Part shown: positions 16,078 to 24,386 of the stretch, in pieces
Numbering within the stretch: position 1 is the stretch's first letter
Layout: each line of letters starts with the position of its first letter
DNA from: Paenibacillus oryzae
Lineage (GTDB): Bacteria; Bacillota; Bacilli; Paenibacillales; Paenibacillaceae
Direction: 5' to 3'
Assembly (NCBI RefSeq): GCF_001675045.1
Contig: NZ_LYPA01000069.1
Span: 10,249 to 55,325 of the forward strand
Length of the DNA stretch: 45,077 bases
The notes under the pieces: model-generated
Database searches by the model: none
What the model was told of the DNA's origin: nothing
The model's input: the letters and a program-made list of their open reading frames with translations, nothing else
Translations under genes and position numbers: made by a program

Positions 16078-16623
16078 ATGGGGCAAATCGAACTATTATC
16101 CGCACATCTAAACGATAATATATTCGCCTCTATAGCGGGAGCGAATGATGAAAAAGAAATTCAGGCAACGATTTACAACATAGCCGTCTGGTTAAAAAGT
16201 TTGGGCATTCCCCAGTGGAGTAAAGTATTGGAGGGCGAAGACAGCCACAATGTTCCGGGGGCTATTGCCCGAGGAGAAGTCATTGTTTTCAGATCGGAAC
16301 AAACCGGCGAGGTAGCCGCAGCTTGCATTTTGCAGCAGCAGCCCAGCGACTTTGATTATGGACTTTGGGGGAAAAACGATCCCCATCATGATACTTCGGT
16401 GTATTTGCACCGGCTCGTTGTTAACCGCAAATTTTCAAGCCTTGGGCTTGGCCCTCGCATTTTGGCCTGGATAGAAGACGGAGTTCGCTTTGAGGGCAAA
16501 GACCGGATCAGGCTCGATTGTATTGCATGGAATATAAAGCTGAACGAGTTTTATGTCCGCAGCGGTTACGAGTTTTTAGGAGAAACAAACGGGGCCAACA
16601 AATATCAAAAAATGCTTAAATGA
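16078..16623 (+). CDS. GNAT family N-acetyltransferase
   Basis: GNAT acetyltransferase of 181 residues. Seen: the helical start with IQATIYNIAVWLKSLGIPQW, the strand VYLHRLVVNRKF, the acetyl-CoA loop SLGLGPRILAWIED, then IRLDCIAWNIKLNEFYVRSGYEFLGE with the usual N-x-x-L-x-x-F-Y-x-x-x-G-Y motif. RBS GAGGTGG 5 bases before the ATG. Its 3' end runs into a truncated palindromic repeat that separates it from the convergent TetR gene. Substrate unknown. Confidence 0.87.
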   Translation: MGQIELLSAHLNDNIFASIAGANDEKEIQATIYNIAVWLKSLGIPQWSKVLEGEDSHNVPGAIARGEVIVFRSEQTGEVAAACILQQQPSDFDYGLWGKNDPHHDTSVYLHRLVVNRKFSSLGLGPRILAWIEDGVRFEGKDRIRLDCIAWNIKLNEFYVRSGYEFLGETNGANKYQKMLK

Positions 16624-16629
16624 GTAATT

Positions 16630-16737
16630 GGGAAAGGGTGTCGTGAGGGCGAGGCCAAAATAAAGCGGACAAATAGGTTTGGGCCTCCAAGACCCCCTTT
16701 TCCTGCAGGCACCGGTGTTGTTGAATATTTATTCACC
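16630..16737. repeat. Long palindromic repeat, copy 2 (truncated)
   Basis: Matches the inside of copy 1 from GGGAAAGGGTGTC to TTATTCACC but lacks both outer ends and the inner hairpin arm (GGGCGAGGCCAAAATAAAGCG). It lies between convergent GNAT and TetR genes; the TetR stop codon (TGA on the minus strand, 16733-16735) is inside the repeat. Confidence 0.8.
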
Positions 16738-17320
16738 TTGCAAGCAATGATAATGCGGCTTCAATTGCTTGCTTGATCATGGCCGACTCTGGATTGCTCT
16801 TCATCATAACGGTCAAGCCAATCATGGACACAACCAGACTATTGGCAATGGCTTCAGCATGCAACGCAGCATCAATTTCTCCATTCTGTTGTCCTCTTAT
16901 AATCGCCTCTCTGAAAATAACCGCAAGATACATTTGATGCTCGCGCGTGAGCACTGAAAATTTGGAATCATGTGGAGCAAGCTCAACCATCGTATTAATG
17001 CAAAAACAGCCTCGATGACGATTTATATGTTCTTCAGCGCTTGCTCCGATCTGCTGGAATAATTGCCGGAATGATGAAATCACAGATTCCTCCTGCTGAA
17101 GCAGGTTCCGTATTTTGGAGGCATGCCATGTATTGTACCGGCGCAAAGCCGACTCGAACAATTCCTTTTTATCGCCAAAAGCAGCATAAAGACTAGGGCG
17201 CTGAATGCCCATTTCCGCCGTCAAATCGCTGAGCGAGGCAGCCTCAAATCCTTTGCTCCAGAATACCTCCATAGCTGCCTCCAAAGCTTGCTCCTTATTG
17301 AATTCGCGTTGCCGTGCCAT
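16733..17320 (-). CDS. TetR family regulator of the adjacent MFS/NAS-like operon
   Basis: TetR/AcrR repressor of 195 residues. The N-terminal helix-turn-helix is LSDLTAEMGIQRPSLYAAFGDKKELF (read in two pieces about 28-55); the C-terminal ligand domain (HRGCFCINTMVELAPHDSKF) is of the TetR_C/YcdC-like type, with two Cys that could be redox-active. RBS GGAGGG before the ATG. It is divergent from an MFS exporter, with matching operator-like sites before each gene (17335-17350 and 17479-17494), so autorepression and control of the exporter operon are likely. Its last codons and stop lie in a palindromic repeat. Confidence 0.9.
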   Translation of the reverse strand: MARQREFNKEQALEAAMEVFWSKGFEAASLSDLTAEMGIQRPSLYAAFGDKKELFESALRRYNTWHASKIRNLLQQEESVISSFRQLFQQIGASAEEHINRHRGCFCINTMVELAPHDSKFSVLTREHQMYLAVIFREAIIRGQQNGEIDAALHAEAIANSLVVSMIGLTVMMKSNPESAMIKQAIEAALSLLAR

Positions 17321-17334
17321 AATACCCTCCTTTT

Positions 17335-17350
17335 TGTATCAATCGGTATT
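17335..17350. promoter_or_regulatory. TetR operator-like site 1
   Basis: TGTATCAATCGGTATT directly upstream of the tetR ribosome binding site. Shares the form TGTATC-RATY-GGTA with site 2. Confidence 0.6.
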
Positions 17351-17478
17351 TTATTTAAGGATAGCTATAACGTTAGTGAATGTCAATTCCGTCAAAGCGA
17401 TATACTGTTTAAAGCCTGTTATCCATTAAATGAGTAGCTTGACAGCTGTAGAAAGTACCTTTAAAATTCAAATAATTA

Positions 17479-17494
17479 TGTATCGATTGGTACA
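17479..17494. promoter_or_regulatory. TetR operator-like site 2
   Basis: TGTATCGATTGGTACA, a near-palindrome about 35 bases before the MFS start; 13 of 16 bases agree with site 1, which points to one regulator at both. Confidence 0.65.
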
Positions 17495-17527
17495 TAATTA
17501 ATATGAACGATCCGAAAGGTGCTACTT

Positions 17528-18745
17528 ATGATGATAAGGCATTCCTATTCTACGCTCTCTCCACTATTGCTCTTGATTTTGGCGCTCAGCAGCGGGCTTT
17601 CCGTTGCAAATATTTATTTTGCCCAACCCTTGCTGGATTCCATTAGCGGCGAATTCAACATCCCGCTTTCATCGGTTGGCTTCGTTGTGACAGCGACTCA
17701 AATTTTTTATGCGGCAGGTCTTGTTTTGCTCGTTCCTGTTGGAGATATTGTGAATCGCCGCAAGCTCATTGTGATCCAAATGCTGCTATCCGCCGGAGCA
17801 TTGCTTGCGGTAGGCCTATCCCCGACAAGTCTGATTTTATTTGCCGGAATCGGTATTGTAGGGCTGCTTGCCGTTGCGGCGCAAACGATGGTTGCGGCCG
17901 CTGCTGCTTTGAGCCGCCCCTCTGAACGGGGGAAAACGGTTGGCGTTGTCACCGGCGGCATCGTCATTGGGATTTTGCTGGCTCGAACGGTTGCAGGTCT
18001 GCTTAATGACTGGCTGGGCTGGCGTTCCGTTTATCTCTTCTCCTCCGTGCTTACATTAATGGCGGCGATTGCTCTGTTTATATTGCTGCCAAAGGAGAAT
18101 GCCACAAGAGCCAGAATAGGGTATGGAGGTATGATCATATCGTTGTTTCTGCTGTACAAGGAATTGCCGGTTTTGCGGATACGCGCTTTATTGGCCATGT
18201 TCCTGTTTATGGCATTTAGCACGTTATGGACCGCGATGGTTTTGCCGTTAAGCAGTTCGCCATTGTCGCTGTCGCATACGGCTATTGGCGCATTTGGACT
18301 TGCGGGCGCGGCAGGTGCGTTTGCCGCGGCTTATGCGGGCCGCTTATCTGACAGAGGCTGGAGCGGGAAAGTAACGGGATATGCGCTTGGCCTCCTATTG
18401 CTTGCATGGCTGCCGATAAGCCTGGTATATCATTCTATTCTATTTCTGATTATAGGCGTTGTTTTGCTTGATTTGGCCGTACAAGCTGTACATGTTACCA
18501 ACCAGAGTCTTATCTACAAGGCTCGGCCTGAAGCCCAGAGCCGATTGACCGCCGCCTATATGATCTTTTATTCCATCGGAAGCGCTGCTGGCTCCATATT
18601 CTCTACTCAAATGTATGCCTGGTTTGGCTGGGAAGGCGTTTGTTGGTTAGGCGGAGCGGTGAGCGGGCTGGCCCTGCTTACATGGTTGTATGAACAGTTA
18701 AGCAAGGAAGTGTCTCAACCCTCGTCTACATTTACGAGCAGCTGA
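17528..18745 (+). CDS. MFS exporter (drug-resistance type)
   Basis: Twelve-helix major facilitator of 405 residues. The opening SGLSVANIYFAQPLL and the loop VGDIVNRRKLIV (motif A-like) place it with YnfM/YgaY-type efflux proteins; GVVTGGIVIGILLARTVAGLL is motif C-like, typical of antiporters. Start taken as ATG 17528, 6 bases after AAAGGTG. The NAS-like gene begins 37 bases after its stop with a strong ribosome binding site, so both are probably one TetR-controlled operon; export of the NAS-like product is a reasonable inference. Confidence 0.88.
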   Translation: MMIRHSYSTLSPLLLLILALSSGLSVANIYFAQPLLDSISGEFNIPLSSVGFVVTATQIFYAAGLVLLVPVGDIVNRRKLIVIQMLLSAGALLAVGLSPTSLILFAGIGIVGLLAVAAQTMVAAAAALSRPSERGKTVGVVTGGIVIGILLARTVAGLLNDWLGWRSVYLFSSVLTLMAAIALFILLPKENATRARIGYGGMIISLFLLYKELPVLRIRALLAMFLFMAFSTLWTAMVLPLSSSPLSLSHTAIGAFGLAGAAGAFAAAYAGRLSDRGWSGKVTGYALGLLLLAWLPISLVYHSILFLIIGVVLLDLAVQAVHVTNQSLIYKARPEAQSRLTAAYMIFYSIGSAAGSIFSTQMYAWFGWEGVCWLGGAVSGLALLTWLYEQLSKEVSQPSSTFTSS

Positions 18746-18782
18746 ATATATTCCGTAAAGAGTAGAGGAGGAGGCATTGGCG

Positions 18783-19694
18783 ATGGAGCTTGGACAAATA
18801 GAGGGGTTAATGGAGCCGGGATTAAAGAGCAGCGGCAATCCAGAAAACCCGAAAAAGGTAGGCGCCTTGTTGAGGGTTATTCGTGAAACTAATGAGCTGT
18901 TGCAGCAGTCAGAGGATTTGACGCCGGACAATCTATTGGTAAGATCGATGATGGAACGGCTTTCGCTATTATTGCAATTACACTATTCAGCCCAGGAAGT
19001 GCAGACCGTTCTTCAGGATGGTTACATGGTTCAACATCTGACAATGCTGCAACAAAAATGGGCGAGAGCTGAATTTGAGCTGGAGCTGGCCGATGCCCGC
19101 CATTTTTACCGGTGTAAGGAGTTTCATGAAGAACGGTTTCAGAAGCTGCCGTATTGGCCTGTATACAAGTCGCTGGTTGCCGCGGAGCTGGCTATGCTTA
19201 AGCCTTATCTGGCATTTGTACGCAGAGAGAAGGCGTCGCCGATTGTTTTTGTTGGCAGCGGGCCAATGCCTTTAAGCCCTATTATTCTCCATTTATGCAG
19301 CGGCATCGAAATCGTCTGTCTGGATAGCGATCAAACGGCTTGCCAGTCCTCCAGCTCCTTGCTTGCGCAAGCGGGCTTAAGCCATGGCATCAAAGTGGTG
19401 ATGGAAAAAGGAGAGGCTTTTGATTATAGCCCGTATCGTATCATTTTTGTTGCCAGCCTGGTGCGGGACAAGTGGTCGGTGCTATCGCAAATAAACGCAA
19501 CATCTCCTGATTCGTTAGTGGCGGTGCGAACGGCCGAAGGCATGCGGCAAATCAGATATGAGGCGGTAGATGAAGCCGAGTTAATCAGGCAGGGCTGGAG
19601 TATAGTGGACCGGACCCGCCCCGAATCGGGTCTCGTTATAAACTCTACGCTTATTCTGGAGCGCAGCAAGCAATCTGGAATGAGCTTTAGTTAA
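18783..19694 (+). CDS. Nicotianamine synthase / CntL-like aminobutanoyltransferase
   Basis: SAM-using enzyme of 303 residues in the nicotianamine synthase family. The Rossmann signature is IVFVGSGPMPLS (154-165), followed by IEIVCLDSDQTACQSS, as in NAS and CntL. These enzymes move the aminobutanoyl group of S-adenosylmethionine onto an amine: D-His in staphylopine synthesis, a second SAM-derived unit in nicotianamine. The acceptor here is unknown. Start ATG 18783 after GAGGAGGAGG. No opine dehydrogenase (CntM), histidine racemase (CntK) or Cnt ABC importer lies in the window, so this is an orphan paired with an MFS exporter. Metallophore-related production is inferred. Confidence 0.8.
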   Translation: MELGQIEGLMEPGLKSSGNPENPKKVGALLRVIRETNELLQQSEDLTPDNLLVRSMMERLSLLLQLHYSAQEVQTVLQDGYMVQHLTMLQQKWARAEFELELADARHFYRCKEFHEERFQKLPYWPVYKSLVAAELAMLKPYLAFVRREKASPIVFVGSGPMPLSPIILHLCSGIEIVCLDSDQTACQSSSSLLAQAGLSHGIKVVMEKGEAFDYSPYRIIFVASLVRDKWSVLSQINATSPDSLVAVRTAEGMRQIRYEAVDEAELIRQGWSIVDRTRPESGLVINSTLILERSKQSGMSFS

Positions 19695-19727
19695 ACGGCA
19701 TAAGTTGATACGATATCTGAACCAATT

Positions 19728-19754
19728 AAGCCGGCGTTGTCGCTGGCTTTTTTG
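19728..19754 (+). terminator. Rho-independent terminator
   Basis: AAGCCGGCG and CGCTGGCTT (one mismatch) with loop TTGT, then TTTTTT; ends the MFS/NAS-like operon. Confidence 0.8.
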
Positions 19755-19877
19755 CTGTGGAAAGCCGCTATGGGTATATTCAATGAACGTAGAACCAAAT
19801 AATAAGCATACTTGACTTCGTTCGGGGATTTTTAGAGCTTGAAAATGAACGGATAAGCACTTAATGGAGGGAATTAT

Positions 19878-21557
19878 ATGGAATCAGAGGGCAGATTGTC
19901 GGTGCTGGCTCTTGGAGGCGTATTTGAAATAGGAAAAAACATGTATGTTGTTCAATACAACGACAATTTGATCGTTATTGATTGCGGCTCCAAATTTCCG
20001 GTTGAAAGCTTGCTTGGCATTGATTTGATTATCCCGGACATCGGCTTTTTGCTTCAAAATAAACATAAGGTGTCCGCGCTTGTTATTACTCATGGCCACG
20101 AGGATCACATAGGAGGCATTCCTTATTTTCTCAAGCAGCTCAATATTCCGGTCTATGCGACAAAGCTGACGCTTGGTCTGATTGAATTAAAGCTGAAGGA
20201 GCATCGTTTGAAAAAACCAGAGCTTTATGAAATCACCCCGGCATCAGAGCTTGCTTTTGGCGAGCTTAAGCTGAGCTTTTTTCGCACTAATCACAGTATC
20301 CCCGATTGCCTTGGCATTGTTATCGATACGCCTGCGGGGCGCGTCGTCCATACCGGCGATTTCAAATTTGATCTTTCGCCCTCTAACGGCCAAGTTCCGG
20401 ATATTCACAAAATGGCCCGGATTGGCGAGGAAGGCGTGCTGCTTCTTCTCTCCGAGAGCACTAACGCCGAACGCTCCGGGTTTACGCCATCCGAGCGTTT
20501 AGTTGGCGAAAAAATAATGGAGGCTTTTCAAAAAGCGGACTATCGCATTTTTTTATCCACCTTTGCTTCCAATGTCAGCAGGCTGCAGCAGGTCATTGAT
20601 GCGGCTGTCCACACCCATCGCAAACTTGCCCTTCTGGGACGCAGCATGATTAACGTTGTCAAGGTTGCGCTGGAGCAAGGCTACTTGAGCATGCCGGAGG
20701 GCATGCTGATTGAAGCGAAGGAAGCAAGCGAGCTGCCCAGAGAAGCGGTTGCCGTGCTTTGTACGGGCAGCCAGGGAGAAAGCATGGCTGCTTTGTCCCG
20801 CCTGGCCAGCGGAAGACATCCTCATATTGAGATTTTGCCCCAGGATACGGTCATTCTTGCTTCTTCGCCGATTCCGGGCAATGAACGCAATGTTGCCGCC
20901 GTTCTGGACGGGCTGTATTTGCGCGGCGCCAATGTGATTCACGGCTCCGGCTCCGCTACAGGCATGCATGTATCGGGACATGGCAGCCAGGAGGAATTAA
21001 AGCTGATGCTTTCCTTGATGAAGCCGCGTTATTTTGTCCCGATTCATGGCGAATACCGGATGCTGGCTCAGCATAAGAAATTGGCGGAATCCGTGGGCGT
21101 TGATTCCGGCAATATTTACATTTTGAGAAACGGAGATGTACTGGACGTTGTAAGGGAAAATAACCGCTATGATGTAACGCAAAGCAGAAAGGTTGCTGCC
21201 GGAAATACGCTGGTGGATGGTTTGGGGATTGGCGATGTTGGCAGCGTCGTTTTGCGCGACCGCAGACATTTGGCGGAGGACGGCATATTTATTGTTGTGG
21301 CGACCCTGAGCAGCAATGAGCGGAGCCTGTTGTCCGGCCCCGATATTATTACGCGCGGTTTTGTGCATGTGAAGGAAGCCGAAGCGCTGCTTTCCGAGCT
21401 GAATGAAAAAATAAAAGCAGATATTCTAACGCTGCTGGATGCGGAACATCGCGAATGGTCGGTTTTTAAGCATAAAATACGCGAAACCAGCGCCAGACTT
21501 ATCTTTACCCGGCTGGGCAGGCGTCCCATGATATTGCCGGTCATTATAGAGGTGTAG
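19878..21557 (+). CDS. Ribonuclease J paralogue
   Basis: Metallo-beta-lactamase/beta-CASP ribonuclease of 559 residues, very like RNase J1 along its length. Seen: GGVFEIGKNMYVV, the metal motif HGHEDH (H72, H74, D76, H77), HTGDFKFDL, beta-CASP STFASNVSRLQQV, GSQGESMAALSR, HVSGHGSQEE, IHGEYRM, and the C-terminal RRPMILPVIIEV. RNase J cuts RNA internally and digests it 5' to 3'. The usual LSDSTN is LSESTN here. Bacillales normally carry two RNase J genes elsewhere; whether this is one of them or an extra copy cannot be told from the window. RBS GGAGGG before ATG. Confidence 0.9.
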   Translation: MESEGRLSVLALGGVFEIGKNMYVVQYNDNLIVIDCGSKFPVESLLGIDLIIPDIGFLLQNKHKVSALVITHGHEDHIGGIPYFLKQLNIPVYATKLTLGLIELKLKEHRLKKPELYEITPASELAFGELKLSFFRTNHSIPDCLGIVIDTPAGRVVHTGDFKFDLSPSNGQVPDIHKMARIGEEGVLLLLSESTNAERSGFTPSERLVGEKIMEAFQKADYRIFLSTFASNVSRLQQVIDAAVHTHRKLALLGRSMINVVKVALEQGYLSMPEGMLIEAKEASELPREAVAVLCTGSQGESMAALSRLASGRHPHIEILPQDTVILASSPIPGNERNVAAVLDGLYLRGANVIHGSGSATGMHVSGHGSQEELKLMLSLMKPRYFVPIHGEYRMLAQHKKLAESVGVDSGNIYILRNGDVLDVVRENNRYDVTQSRKVAAGNTLVDGLGIGDVGSVVLRDRRHLAEDGIFIVVATLSSNERSLLSGPDIITRGFVHVKEAEALLSELNEKIKADILTLLDAEHREWSVFKHKIRETSARLIFTRLGRRPMILPVIIEV

Positions 21558-21606
21558 AATAGCCGGCATTACAAAATTCAATATTCAGGATTGGGGACTA
21601 ACGGTA

Positions 21607-22806
21607 ATGGAAAAGAAGAAACGGGATCTTGCGGCGCTTGCGACTATTCCGCTCATTATGACGCTTGCGAATTCCATGCTTATCCCTGTTCTGCCCCTCA
21701 TGCAAAAGAAACTGGGAATAACCGCTGTGCAGACAAGCCTGATCATTACGGTGTATGCGGCGATTTCTATTTTGTGTATTCCAATTGCGGGTTATCTATC
21801 CGACCGATATGGCAGAAAAAAGATTATTTTGATGGGGCTCAGCATTACGGCTGTTGGGGGCGCCGTCTCCGGATTAGGCGCGTGGCTGCTTGAGGGCGGA
21901 GCGTATTGGACCATATTGGGGGGGCGGTTCATTCAAGGCATAGGGGCGGCGGGAGCTTTTCCAATTGTACTGCCTCTCGTAGGGGACATGTTCAAAAGCG
22001 AGGACGAGGTCAGCAGCTCGCTGGGCATGATTGAAACGTCCAATACGTTCGGCAAGGTCGTCAGTCCCGTGCTTGGTTCTGCGCTTGCTATGGCAATCTG
22101 GTTTTTGCCGTTAGCCGTCATTCCGGTTTTTTCGCTGATTTCGATCCTTGCGGTTGCCGTTTTTGTGAAGGCGCCAAAGCAAAAGGAAAGCGAGCAGCTT
22201 CATATTTCTGCTTTTCTGCAAAAGCTTAAAGATACGCTTAAACAAAAAGGCTCCTGGCTTTACGCCATCTTTATTATTGGATGTCTCGCCATGTTCATTA
22301 TGTTTGGCTTTCTATATTTTCTTTCTAATTCGCTGGAGGATGTATATCACATCAAGGACATAAAAAAAGGGCTTGTGCTTGCGATCCCTTTGTTTGCCAT
22401 ATGCTCCTCCTCCTTTGCGGCCGGGAAGCTGATCGGACAAAATAAAACCAGAATGAAATGGTTTACAATTATTGGACTTTTGGCCTTGGCGGTCATCATG
22501 ATTGTATGCGGACTGGGAAAAAGCAACTCGCTTGTGCTTCTCATTATTTTGCTGTTTGTAGGAGGCGTTGGCATCGGCGCGGCGCTGCCCAGCCTGGACG
22601 CTTTAATTACGGAGGGCGTGCAAAAGGAGGAGCGCGGAACGATTACATCGCTCTACAGCAGCGCCAGATTTATTGGCGTCGCTGCGGGCCCGCTGGTTGC
22701 GTCCACATTAATGAAGCAGGAGCAGTGGCTGTTTTATCTGTTTGCCGCCCTTGCGTTTGGCTCTTGCCTGCTGTCGTTGTTTGCTATCCGCCCGCAGAAG
22801 GAATAA
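21607..22806 (+). CDS. MFS transporter
   Basis: Twelve-helix major facilitator of 399 residues. Motif A is GYLSDRYGRKKIIL; GGRFIQGIGAAGAFPIVLPLVGDMF follows. This type (ALANSMLIPVLPLMQKKLGI) is common among Bacillus efflux proteins of the YfkF/YceJ sort. The start ATG has only a weak GGGGAC upstream. It sits 49 bases after RNase J and 134 bases before an ATP-grasp ligase, so it may export that enzyme's product, though a house-keeping or drug efflux role is equally possible. Confidence 0.85.
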   Translation: MEKKKRDLAALATIPLIMTLANSMLIPVLPLMQKKLGITAVQTSLIITVYAAISILCIPIAGYLSDRYGRKKIILMGLSITAVGGAVSGLGAWLLEGGAYWTILGGRFIQGIGAAGAFPIVLPLVGDMFKSEDEVSSSLGMIETSNTFGKVVSPVLGSALAMAIWFLPLAVIPVFSLISILAVAVFVKAPKQKESEQLHISAFLQKLKDTLKQKGSWLYAIFIIGCLAMFIMFGFLYFLSNSLEDVYHIKDIKKGLVLAIPLFAICSSSFAAGKLIGQNKTRMKWFTIIGLLALAVIMIVCGLGKSNSLVLLIILLFVGGVGIGAALPSLDALITEGVQKEERGTITSLYSSARFIGVAAGPLVASTLMKQEQWLFYLFAALAFGSCLLSLFAIRPQKE

Positions 22807-22940
22807 GGGACCTCGACACGCCCTAGACATTCTCCGCAGGGATGGTATACTTCTTAACGAAGGATATTCAATGACGGTAGCGGATAAATAGATCCCCTGT
22901 CATTTTGACAGCGGGGACAAGCTGCGAACGAGGAGAAGCT

Positions 22941-24173
22941 ATGGAAAAATACGATTTTTTACCCATTATATTGGGCAGCGACGAAAATGCGTACGGCAAT
23001 GTCAGACTGTTTCACGAGGCTTACGGCATCAGGCCGCTGCTGCTGTGCAGCCGTTTGCTTATTCCCACGATGCACAGCAAGCTGTTTGACCTGATTCAAA
23101 TAGACCATTTTGACCGCGAAGATATTTTTCCCAATGCGCTGCTGTCCATTCTGGAGAAATATACGGCCCCCAATCGCAAGCTGCTTGTTATTTCCTGCTC
23201 GGACTATTATGCGGGCCTTTTATCAAGGCACTACAGCCATTTCAAGGGACTGATCGCCAATCATTGCATTTCCGAGGCGCTCCTGAATACGCTGGACACA
23301 AAAGACAAGTTTTATCAGCTATGCGAAAAGCATGGTCTGGATTATCCCAAAACGTATGTGTGCACACCGGAGGAACGGGAAGAGGCCATACATAAGCTGG
23401 AGTTTCAGTTTCCGATTATCGTCAAGCCGGAGAACAGCAACGCCTATGCCTATCTCCATTGTCAGTTTGAAGGGAAAAAGAAAGTATTTTTCTTTCAAAA
23501 TAAAGAAGAATATTTAACAATGGTCAGAAGCATGAACAAGTCGGATTACCTCGGAAAACTCATTATTCAGGAGTTTATTCCCGGCGGGGACGACTCCATG
23601 CGAGTTATCAATAGTTATTCCGACGATAATGGCAAGGTCAAAATGATGTGTCTCGGCCAGCCTGTGCTTGAAGAATATGCGCCCAAAACATTAGGCAATT
23701 ACGCCGCTATTATTTCGCGCTCGGATAAAGCCATCTATGAAAAAATCAAGGTGTTTCTTGAAGAAATCGGCTACGTCGGGTTTTCTAATATCGACATGAA
23801 ATATGATAGCCGCACCGGTAAATACATGTTGTTCGAAATTAATCCGCGGCTGGGCAGAAGCAGCTTTTTTGTTCGCGCGGCCGGGCTGAACATGATGCAG
23901 GCATTGGTTGATAACGCCGTTTACAACAAAGACATGGACTGCGTATATAGCAGTCAAAGCGCGCTTTGGACAAACGTGCCCAGACTGGTCTTGCAAAAAT
24001 ATGTGGCTGACCCGCAATTATCGGCCGAAATTGCTGCGATGTACAGGGAGAAAAAGGTGTATAAGACGCTTTGGTACAGCAAGGATATGAACCTGAAGCG
24101 TATTGCCCGAGTGTCGCGGTATTATTTTGGCCATATTAAAAACTATCAGTGTTATTTCTTTAAAAGGGTTTAA
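22941..24173 (+). CDS. ATP-grasp carboxylate-amine ligase
   Basis: ATP-grasp enzyme of 410 residues, similar in layout to D-aspartate ligase-type carboxylate-amine ligases. Seen: an N-terminal Rossmann-like part (FLPIILGSDENAYGNVRLF), LDTKDKFYQLCEKHGLDYPKTY at the start of the ATP-grasp fold, the ATP lysine in FPIIVKPENSN, IIQEFIPGGDDSMRVINSY, and the metal-binding end MLFEINPRLGRSS. Such enzymes join an acid to an amine through an acyl-phosphate; products include peptidoglycan branches and dipeptides. Start ATG 22941 behind GAGGAG. Its substrate is unknown; the MFS gene before it is a possible exporter. Confidence 0.82.
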   Translation: MEKYDFLPIILGSDENAYGNVRLFHEAYGIRPLLLCSRLLIPTMHSKLFDLIQIDHFDREDIFPNALLSILEKYTAPNRKLLVISCSDYYAGLLSRHYSHFKGLIANHCISEALLNTLDTKDKFYQLCEKHGLDYPKTYVCTPEEREEAIHKLEFQFPIIVKPENSNAYAYLHCQFEGKKKVFFFQNKEEYLTMVRSMNKSDYLGKLIIQEFIPGGDDSMRVINSYSDDNGKVKMMCLGQPVLEEYAPKTLGNYAAIISRSDKAIYEKIKVFLEEIGYVGFSNIDMKYDSRTGKYMLFEINPRLGRSSFFVRAAGLNMMQALVDNAVYNKDMDCVYSSQSALWTNVPRLVLQKYVADPQLSAEIAAMYREKKVYKTLWYSKDMNLKRIARVSRYYFGHIKNYQCYFFKRV

Positions 24174-24200
24174 TAGAAGTGTTCCATTGACGATTAAAGC

Positions 24201-24238
24201 AGCGTTCAAACTGACAACGGTTTGAGCGCTTTTTTTTT
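24201..24238 (+). terminator. Rho-independent terminator
   Basis: AGCGTTCAAAC pairs with GTTTGAGCGCT, followed by eight T. It ends the ATP-grasp transcript. Confidence 0.85.
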
Positions 24239-24386
24239 GATGGAAAGCGGGAAGAAACCCGGCTCGTGTCTAACTTTTAAGAGGGGAAACCCCGAAATGC
24301 TAAAATAACAGCAACTCAAATCAAGCCGCAGCCGCTTTATTTATTCATAATAGATGTAAGGCAGCTCAAACGAGGTGAATATAGGA

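Noticed and set aside
17335..24173. A complete staphylopine/bacillopaline-type cnt operon
   Set aside because: Only the CntL/NAS-like enzyme is seen; no opine dehydrogenase, histidine racemase or Cnt ABC importer is in the window.
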